Shown: positions 49,250 to 59,800 of the stretch, piece after piece
Layout: the number at the start of each line of letters is the position of its first letter
Numbering within the stretch: position 1 is the first letter of the stretch
Source: Hondaea fermentalgiana
Taxonomy: Eukaryota; Sar; Bigyra; Thraustochytrida; Thraustochytriidae
Length of the DNA: 64,000 bases
Assembly (NCBI GenBank): GCA_014084085.1
Contig: NPFB01000021.1
Coordinates: 261,334 to 325,333 of the forward strand
Direction of reading: 5' to 3'
The notes under the pieces: generated by a model
Told to the model about the DNA's origin: nothing
What the model saw: the letters and a program-made list of their open reading frames with translations, nothing else
The model's database searches: none
Made by a program: the position numbers and the translations under genes

Positions 49250-50899
49250 ACCTTCGCGGGGCACCTACTTGGCTTGGCTGGCGGCCGAGATCTGCAAGGC
49301 GAGGCCGGCACGCGCGGGCTTTCAGCGTGGAGACGAGAAGAGGTCTTCGCGTTTCTTTGGTGCGTGTGCAGCGGCGGGCAGCACGTGCAGAGGCGGGCGA
49401 CGAGCTTGCTTGCGTGCCTGCCAAAGCGAGCGGTGCACGCGCTGCGCGAAGTGACGCCGCGTGTGCGGCGCGGCGCGCCGCGCCGCGCCGCGGGAGGCGG
49501 CCGCACCAACCAACAAGTGTATCGTCGCGTCCACTGGTGGAGTGGAGTGGCGGAGCACACACACGTCGAGCGAGCCACCCTTTTTCTTCTTTCTGGTGGT
49601 GTGACCATGAACGATACTGATGATGCTGCACAGGGACCAGGAGGAGGATGGAAAAAGGGACAGGAGGAGGATCTGGGGAGGGGGTGGCCAGTGGTCACCT
49701 TGTCCGAAGTTGTACAGGACAAAGAGCGTGGCGGACCACTGGAAGACGGGGAGGCGGAGGCCGCACGCGTGTCGCGTCCTGGGTCATCGTGCGAAAACTT
49801 GAGTCGGCTGCGGCTGCGGCTGGCAGCAAAGGGGAAGCAAGATCCTTTGGCCAGGCATGGGCGAGAGTTTCCTATACGTAGTAGTCGCACAGCCCGTCAG
49901 CCTGCTGCAGCTGCAGCTGCATGTGCACATCGACGAGTCCTGTTTGGGACCCAGAATCGCTGGGTTTACAAAAGACTCGCTCGATCAGGAGTATACCGAA
50001 TTTGCTGTTTGGTGCGTTTTGCATTGCACCTGAATACGTAGCCCGGAAAGCCCGCTTGCGTGGTCCACGCGAGTCTTGTCCGATCAGGACATGAGGAGCG
50101 AAATCCTTGTGGTTGCGTTGCATTGCATGAATGAAACGTCGTAGGTCTAGCACAAAATTGCCAGATTTAGAAAGGACGCGTCCGATCGGGGCAAGCGTAT
50201 TGCTCTGAAACCAATGGGGGCGTATCTCCACCCATCTGGAGGGAGGAGTCCTTGTATCATCGCACTGCTCGCATGATCCAAGTTATTCTTGTTGTGGAAA
50301 ATGGGGTAGATTGCGTTGCTGCGATGCGACAAGCTCGCTTTGGCTCTTGATGCGACACTCTTGTCAACGCTCGTCCAAACGCAAAACATAACGGCCCCTT
50401 GCTCTTGCGTGTAATGAAAACCCTTTCGAAGGTCTTTGCATGGAAACTCTTGCCCTGATTCGCATGCTCGATGTCAAGAATTGTGCTTCACGATGCTGAT
50501 GCATTTTGATGCGCTGTTGTTCTCAATTCTCGTCAACATGTAAAGACTGGACTTGACGTTCTAAGCGCTCACGAAAGATCCTTATGAAATGAGCGAGCGT
50601 GCTTCGTTTCTACAATGACAAGAACAACAAAAAATAGCTGGCCCAAAGTCATGCCGTTGATATGATGTCTCCGCCTTTCCTGCGCCGCGGCGGAGGAGCA
50701 TGCTTGAATTCGTCATCGCCTCCTCTGTTGTCGCCAGTCTTTACGTTTGCAACTAGAACAACAGTCCTCGCTTTTGCAACTCCCATCATTGCAGAACAAG
50801 GGAGGAAAAAAATAGGCCTACAGAAAGAATGGATGAAGAAAAGAAAGATCATTCTCCCATTCTTCTCTCTGGAGACCCGGCGGCGGCGACGACGAGGAA

Positions 50900-53800
50900 A
50901 TGCTCGCGCGGCTGGTGGCCGAGGCCGCCGGGCGGTACCTCGAAGACGTACGCCATGAAAGCGTGCGCGTCAGCTTCTCAGACGGCGGCGCCTGCGTCGT
51001 ACAAAACGCATCCGTGCGCCCGTCAGCATGGCGCGATCTGGGCCTACCTTTCGAGGTAGAGAGCGCCAAGTTCGCGGAACTCCGCATGGGCGTCGGTTGG
51101 AGCTGGCGCGGCTTCGAGACGAGTGCGAGCTTTCACGTCGATGGCCTCACCATCGTCGTGCGCCCTTTTGCATCCATCGAAGAAGCGAGAAAAGCCGCTC
51201 TCGTGCGCAAGCGCGCTCAGGTCCAAACTCGCGTCCTTCATGACCTACCCAACGCCCGCGACTCGCAAGCATGGGCCGCGCGTCTTCTTACGCGCATGCT
51301 GGAAACGGCTTCCGTCACGGTCACCAACCTCTCCGTCTGCTTTGCAGAGCCTGCACCCGCACCAGCTGTACATATGCGTGTGCGTGAGATCGTTCTCCGC
51401 TCGGCACCATCCCGCCAGCCAAGTCAAGACCCCGCTACAAATCATACGCCGCCTCGCGCCGTATTATCTCCGCTAGCACACAAACTTGTGGCTCTTCATG
51501 ACCTCGTTCTCACACTTGGATCCGGGCAAGAGCAAATCATCAATCTCCCTCGAGCAGATGCCACCGTTCAAGTTGACGCCACAGCAAATCACCCTACGAC
51601 CGGTGCTCCAAGCATCATCGTTGACCTCGACTGTCCCGACGGCATCGTCTCGCCACAGCTCTCTACCGAAATGCTCGAGCTTCTCCTTCGTCTAGGGCGC
51701 CGCTGGACCGCCTTCATGGACGGCGACTTTACGGCGGCCGTGCACGTCGCAGACTCTTTGTTGTTGCAAACCGCCAACGATACTACCCTCCAAGTCGATG
51801 ACTCCGTTCAAGACGCACAGGCATCGCCGAGATCAGCAAAGGACCTTTGGCGCATTGCCTTTGATCGCGTTTCACAGCTCTTGCGCGAACACAGGCGCTG
51901 GACTTCGAGCCGCACCGAGGATCAGGAAATGCGAACGAGACGTACCAACATCTATACGGATGCACTTCGTCGCGGCGTCCAAGATGGACCATGGATGGAC
52001 GCCTTTGTCGCAAACTGCCCACTCGACCTCCTTGTGCAGGCACACCTCGAGGCCCACCTTGAGCCCCGCAAGAGACTTCAGCAAACAAACACTTCTGCAA
52101 ACTCGCAATCTTTGGCTACCGATGCAAGCGAATGTGACGAAAAGAAGCAACCTTCACAAAACTTTAAAGACCCCTCACACGCTGAATCAGGATGGGCAGG
52201 TTGGCTGCGAACCTTCCTCCCCCCGGACGAAGACGCGAGTCAAGAACCCAATGGAGTCAATCACGATGCTAAAGACCACCACCACCAGCAACAACAACAA
52301 GAACAAGAAGACGAAACGGCAACGTACCGATGCTGGGTCACCTTTTCAGCTGCCCATGCCCGAATCAACCTTGTCGACGACCACGGCTTTCCCATTTGCT
52401 CTTTCAGTGGATCCCCCTCCCTTGTCCTGCGTCAGGATGCCTCCGCTTCTAATGTGAGCGCCGCAGTCAATCAACTCCGTCTCATCGTTGGAGAAAAGGA
52501 CATTCTCCATGTTCTTGACGCATCTCAGCTCAATTCTGCGACAAAGAGTACCCCCGTTGCACATGCTCCGCTCTTGTCGCCCGCAGCAAATGATGCGAGC
52601 AGCTCCTCGCACGAAAATGCAATCTCTCATGGCAGCGTCATTTTCTTCGATTCTCCTCAAGACCATGCAGATGCTCCTCTGCGTCCGTCCGAAAATAGTA
52701 ATGATGACGTCCATGATGACGATGGCGATGACGACGAGTTTCACGATGCAGCCTCTGCATACAGCGAAGAGAGCGATTCTCGTGACCTGAAAAACCAGCA
52801 CTCTGCTTCCGTTAGCCCTCAAGATTTTGTGCCATTGCAAAGATCAAAGTCCGACGATATCCTCATGGGCCATGCGCCGCTACGCATCATGAGCAAAAAG
52901 GCCATCGACGACCCAAAGCATGCCTCGAGCATCACCATCGTACTCGAGCCAACAGAGGTCGAATGGGAGCCACAAGCCTTTCGCGGGCTCGCTGCCTTTG
53001 CAAATGCAGTCTCTTCTGCAATCGGAGTCTCGCACACCTCTAGTGCTGGCATCCTTCTCAGCTCACTCCGAGAACATGCGAACGTACGCATTCGGTTTGG
53101 CGCGCCCAGAATTCGTTTCGACGCAAAGACAACCCTTTCACTCGGAGCGCTTGCCGTTAGTACACAACCGCGTGAAAAGGCGCAGGACAGCCCCGAATCG
53201 CAAAATGGGCAAAAAGAGATGGACCCAGCCATTGACATCGCTTTTCAAGGAGCCGAGCTCCTACGTAATGGTCGCGCCGTTCTTGGACCCATCCATGTCC
53301 ATGGCACCCTTCACAGCAACCCCGAACATGGCAAGCAAGTTGATCTGCGGATACATGGGCGGGGCGGTTGTAGCCCGACCTCCCAAGCGCCCGAGCCCGA
53401 TGCAGTCATCGACGAGGACCTCTGCAGTTTTATTGCAAAGATTCTTCGCGATATATCCGAAGGCGGCAAGCTTCACGCCTCAAGCATCCATGCAGCAGAA
53501 TCACGTGCATTGGTACCCTCTTCACCGACATTAGGTTGGCGAACCTCAGATGCGCCTCTCGATTCCAACCCGCTCGCCCATCTTGAGCTTCACTGCGACG
53601 CGCTTCGCGTCGATCTCAAAAACAAAGACCGCAGCGTTTTCTCCATGAGCATGGACGAAGCAAAAGGGAGCCTAAGTCTCTTTGACCTCAAGCGCTTTCA
53701 AATCAATGAGGCAAATCTTCAGCTGTGCGGCATCTCCTGTAAACACCCCAACGGCCGCGCGCTTCTGGCGCAATGTTCTGTCCACGCCTCCTATGGTGCT

Positions 53801-56800
53801 GCGATGCGTCATCTTGATGTATCCACTGCAGACCGGATCTCTCTTGCCTGGGTGCCCCCTGCCATGGCGGACGCATGGGCAACTCTTCAATATCTCGGTA
53901 TCACGGAGGAAATCATGCATGAGGTCGTGGCCTCTTCTCTCATCAGCTCTCGATCTTTTCACCGCGAAGGTCAATATCAAGACTTTCCCAAGAGCTTTCT
54001 TGAGCGATCCGCAGCGTTTGCGTCCCGGCGACACAAGCGCGCACACAGCCTTGCAGTGAATTTTTCCAAGGGCTGCGCTCTCACGCTCTTTAAAAATTGG
54101 GAGCCTCTCGCAAAAGTCGCAGTCGACCATATCCATCTTGACGTACGGACTGCGCAAGGCAACGGGCGCGTTCCCAAAGTCGCGTGCGCACTCAACACTT
54201 GTACGCTCTACAACCTCCGCGCGGCGCCAGGTCTGCTGCGTGAGATCGTATCTGTGGACACTGTCCAAATCGACAGCCTCGGGCCAAGTGCAACGTCAAA
54301 TCAACGCATCAAAGTCCGCGTGGGCTCCACGGACGCCATCTTTTGGCAACCTTTCATTACCGAGTGGATAGACTATGCCACCACGGGCATCATCGATCTC
54401 TTTGCGTTTTCCGCATCGGAAAATGTCCTTTCCACATCGCAAAGTGATTGGATCCACACAACGCTATGCGTTGGCCCGACCCTACTCCGCATTCCGTCCG
54501 ATGCGCACGGAACGCGCTCCCTATCCCTTCGCCTTGAAGCCACCGATGTCGAAAATAGCATTCATCGCGACAATGACAAGGACGTCTTTGCCATTCGCTG
54601 GACAGGCATCAGGCTTGAGGCCACCTCGGGGGCCTGCATTCTTGAGCACAAGCTCGTCTCTCTCACCCTCGAGCGATCATTTGCCGAGAGCACATCCCTG
54701 CTTTGTGCCGACCTTTCCAATTTCCACTTTAATATTCTCGAGGACGGCTTTGACGACATCATCTCCTGTCTCCGCGACAACCTCCTCAACCAGCAGAGTG
54801 TTCTTACGGCCTTGCTCCGCGTCAAAAGAAGCCAGACCAATCACCATTTGCACCCGGGGAGCGAGAGTCCCTCCTCAAATGGTGAAGAAAATGGAAATGA
54901 AAGCGAACATGGTGAACACGGACACAAGCTTCTTCGTCACGAGCCAGGGCCTGTTTCCGGCATAAAGTACTGGCGCAACTGGATCGAGACCAAATCGAAG
55001 CCGCAGCGAACCAACATTACAGTTTCTGCCATCTCTGCACGGCTTCTGAATCGAATTGTGGTATCGCTCGACCGATTTGAGGCGATCACCTTGACTCGCT
55101 TTGTCCCAGCGGCAAATTCGTTTCTATTCGAAAACGAATACGCGCTACACGGTCTTGAAATCTCCGTAGCAGGTATGCCCCTTATTCGATCGGTGTCTCG
55201 AATGGACGCCAGCGAGCTTCTCCACAAATCTCCTGCAGAAACCACCAATGAAGCCTCTTTGCGTCTTAAACATGACCCAGAACGCAACTCATACCTTGCT
55301 AGCCTCGCGCTCGACAACTTTGCGCTCATGGTCGGCCCCGAGGCACCAGACCACACTCTCATTCAACAACTCCACAAATCGTTACAATGGCATCAAGACG
55401 ACGCATCGTCACCCGACGTGGCCGACGTTGCTTTGAGTGACGCCCCGCCCGAACATGCTGGACAAGAGGTGCATCTCGAACTCGAAATGACAGGCGCGCG
55501 TTTCGGTCTTGCCGACCTTGCCGGGAATCGCTTCGAGGCTCTCCTTGATAGCATTGGTCACGCCACGACCACGACGCTGACACATGGTGAAAGCTCGCGC
55601 ATTGACAGAGGTACTTTGCACGTTGATTTAAGTGCTGCGTTAACAGATGGTCAACACGATCGCAAGACAAACGTGTCTACGACCACCTCAGACGTATCAT
55701 CGGACCCCATGGGCATGACTATGACAGCGAGCATGCTCGACGCGATGACCGCAATCAGCGACGATGAGGGCGGCGACATGGACGATGAAAATGATCCACT
55801 CTCGGGCGGTCACGGCTCTGGTCTCAAACACGCTGCGCCACTTTTGCTGCGCCCTTGCTCCATGAAAATCTTCTGGGATATGATTGACCGCGCATCTGCC
55901 GCCGATGTGCTCACGCAGCAGATTCGCGCCGAACTCACATCCAAACTCCGCGTTGAGCTGTCCTCGGGCCAGTCGTTGGCCCTTGTTGCTCTCCTTTCGA
56001 ATTTGGCTGATGCATTTGTGCATTCGGCTCAACGAGGAGTCAAGTCCCGACAACATTTGCCAAACACTCCACCTTCATTCTCACCCGTGGACGCCCGTGA
56101 AGAACCTCTCGCGTACGAGGCTGTCTTTCAGATGGCTCCGCTCGGACTCAAGCTTGGTCCCTGCACAACGTCTGGCCAAGATTGTGGACCCTTACTCGAG
56201 GTTAGAGGGTTTGCCAAACAGTGCGAAGAGACGATTACACTCAAGGTAGCCCCAGGGGACATGCTTGTGAGTGTGAACGGCGCGGACCTCACTTCTGCCT
56301 CGCACACGCTCGACACCGCCAAGCAAGCTTTGCGCGACGCGGAATGGCCACGTCGGATTGGCTTTCTCCGTTCCAAACCTACGCGCGCCCTCATTGCAGA
56401 CCCACTGCAATTCCGTCCCCTCAGCTCTGCCATTTGGACATGTCGCAACTGCAAGTCGGCTCAGCCCATTACTAGGCGTGATCACAGCGCCGCCTTTGAA
56501 GAGACCTGTCTTCGCTGCGGCGCCGTGCATATCCAACTTTCAACCGAGGCCGACGATGGCGCGGGCGAAGGCACGATCGTCCACGATGAGGTCTACGAGA
56601 ACCAGCGCTTTTATCTTCTTGTGGGATGGTCTCCCCAACTCTTGCCGACGGATCCTTACCCCTGGAGCGATCTGGCGGGACGCACCTTGCGACAGCTCGA
56701 CGCGCACGCTCCGCTTCCTGAAAGTGCAGTCCCCGGGGCAAAGTGGTACTGGGTCGATGACTGGACCGTTGATGAAGCAAGATGCCGTGGAGGGAGTAGT

Positions 56801-59800
56801 GGCGGTTGGGCCTATGCTCGCGAGTTTGGTCGCTTCCGCAAGGTACATCGTCCGCCGCGAGGCAAGGCAAAGCGAACGGACTGCGTCCGTCAGCGTCGCT
56901 GGATTCGCCGTCGCATTCTTTCATCGACACCAATCTCGGCGAAAAGGTCAGAGACAACAGCATCGAGATCTTCGTCCTCCGCGGTGCCTGCCTCCTCCTC
57001 CTCGTCTTCTTCTTCTTCTCCTGTGCCAGAGGATACTGCGCAGGTCCCACCCGAACCTCATGCAGACTCAACCTGTAGCCGAAGCCGGCGGACCTCATTA
57101 TCGGCGCGCGCACCCACGACGCACTACTCTCTTCTCCTCGACACCAATCAGCACGAAATGTCACTTTTGCTGGAAAGTGATGTTGTTCATCGTCCACTCG
57201 TGCGTTTCCGACTTGGCATGCACAACGACCTCGTGCCCGCTTCGTGGACCCGGGCTATTGTTTTTGGTGCAGAGGATCCGCCGGCAGATACTACCAAGTC
57301 TTCACCATCCTCGTTGCCCTCGTGCATTTCCTCTGGCACGAGCCGACTCCTCCCTCGTCGTCTTGCAGGGAATTTGTGTCTTGCTGCAGAAGCCTTTAAT
57401 GTGGGTCTCCTTGATTGGGAACCTATCATTGAGCCCTGGGCCTTTGCCTTTGAGGCCCAGCACGAGGCATCGTCCTGGAACTTGACTCTTATGGGCCTCT
57501 CACGTCTGCAAGTCAATGTTGGCCTTTCTATTGCGGACGCTCTTGCCCAGCTTCCCTCGTGGGGGCCACTCAACGATGCCTCCTCCGAGCGTCGCGACTG
57601 CAGCTGCTATCCGAAGTTTCGACGGGCCCGCGTCCCTCTCTTGGCGCTCGAAAATCGAAGTGGTGTCACCATTACTGCTGCCCCTGCAGGTAATCCAAGC
57701 GCAGAGTTCGACGTCGACCCAGGTGCCAAGATCGCCGCAATGCAGTTGCTCGGAAGCGATTCTGCAGCCTCTGATCTGTGGCACAGCATCGGACAAGAAC
57801 GGGGCGTAACTGATGAGGCCGTCTCTCTTCGTTTCTTTGGTGGCTGGAAGGCTCTTGAACGCATTTCGCTGCGTCAGCTCATGCACAATGGAGAGATCGT
57901 GGCGCACAAGCTGCAGCAGGCAACGGGTCCCGAAACAGGAAGCGTTTTGCTCCGCGTCGATGTGGGCCCGGATGGGGAGCGCATCATTCACGTCGAATCT
58001 GTTTTCCACATTGTCAACGAGTGCGACTTCGCCCTTTCGCTGCGTCTCGAAGACCCCGGAGGACAAGGTGCGCTCATGATCGATCCGTGCAAGCCCAGTG
58101 CGTCGGCGGAGCTACCGCTCGTCAAGAATCTCGAGCTGCGCATGCTCCTTCTAGGCGTACTGGGCGAATCGCCTCGATCTGGATTCGTGCTCAACCTCGC
58201 TCACCTTTCCAGCAGCGCTCTGAAACTTGCTCGTGCTAACCTTGCAAAGGCCGTCTCACCGCCCGGGATTCTCTTGGAGCAAAATATTACCGAGCTGGCC
58301 CCTGGAAAGCACGTATTGATAGATATACACGCAGAGGCCATCAAGGAGTCCAAGAGCAGCTCTAGCTCTTTAGCTCGGCGCTATGTCGCGTGCAAAATCA
58401 CAATTGCCACACGGCCTCCTCGCACGGTTCGGAATGCGCTCGATTTTGCCATCGAAGTGCGCGCAGAACAAAATGGAACTCTTGTACACGAGATTTCTCC
58501 CGGAAATACCGCAGCCCTCTATCATCTCGATGAAGTCGCCCTCAGCTTTCGCATTCCCGCAATCTCCTCAACCTGGTCTGCGTGGGTCAAGGTCGCAGCC
58601 TTGGCGCAGCGTGGGGCAGACACCTTTGACCTTGATGATTGTCACGGTCGCACGGTCCAAGTTCCAGTCAGTTTCCGAGCTCGCCGTGTCACTGTAGGAC
58701 CTGCTCTGCACCTCGAAGACCTCACATGGGGACTTGGACTTCAGGTCGGTCTTGTCGACGCAAGTTTGGGCCGTTCTCGTGCCATTCCCGGGCAGGCCGC
58801 AACGGACTCGATTGCTGTCGCCGAGTTTCAGCGCTGGTTACCCATGCAAGGCTGGAAGCCGCCAAGTCTTCCTGGAGACCCGAGTCCTTGGGCCTTCCAT
58901 CCCGAAAATAGCGTGGCCTCCGCCACTGATCTCACGGAAGTGCCTTTAGAGCCTGGATGGGCCTGGGCAGAGCCCTCGTGGCGCTGCGATACCGCTAGTC
59001 ATGACTGGGAGTATGCCACAGACTTTCAGGCGCATCGATGGTCCCTCGTCCGAGGCAAGCTCGATTGTGCGCGGCGCCGCATCTGGCGACGTGCCTGTGT
59101 GCGTGACGTGCCCGTTTCCCAAGTTCTTTTGGGCCCGATTTCCACCAAGCCCCCCAAAGGTCGGCGGCAAGGTGCAGGAACCGAGGAGACCTATGACGAC
59201 TTGGACGATGGAAATGATTTGTATGACATTGACGCCGAGGATGACCGGGTCTTTAACGCGACTGCCGCGCGCGAGTACGACCAGTCAAAGACGACTCATC
59301 AGGGCAGCGAAGCCTACCGTCACGCATTGAATAGTGACAAACCTGCACCTCCTAGTGCAAAGCATGCTGTTCAACTCGTTTTGCGACTTTCGGGGCAAAC
59401 AAGCTGGTCGGCGCCAATTGCTCTTGTCCCAGGTACCTGGAATCCCGTCGAGGTCGCCGACGAGCTCTCGGACACAGTGGTGTCTCTCATGGTCCAGGTC
59501 CCGGTCCTCATGCATCGTGAACGGATCATGATATGGAATCAGTTTGCGATTCGTAGCAGACTGGAAAACGACCCCATTTACCTCGTGTCCACGCATCGGC
59601 ACGTGTGTCCGACTGAAGTGCCCGATCCTAGCCGCTCGACCAAGGTTCAGCCAGGCGAGACGATTCGTCGATTTCATTGGGATCAGCACGAATCGGGCCG
59701 CCTTTTACGCGTTGGGCGCGCAGTGTGTCTTGGTGATACAGGCATGCAGGACATTCTATGGAGCGGACCCATTGATCCAAGCGTCCTGGATGATATGGTT

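Larger units (their letters stand above)
46552..50899. other. 4.3 kb non-coding region before the VPS13 gene
   Basis: Left and centre are GC-rich with GTGC, GAAT and CTGCAG-type repeats. The last kilobase (about 49,900-50,900) is AT-richer. Open frames (for example 49872-50231 on the minus strand) have no recognisable domain. It should contain the right end of the transposon and the VPS13 promoter. Confidence 0.55.

Noticed and set aside
49872..50389. Two minus-strand frames in the AT-richer part before VPS13
   Set aside because: No domain or start context; could be remnants but unsupported.
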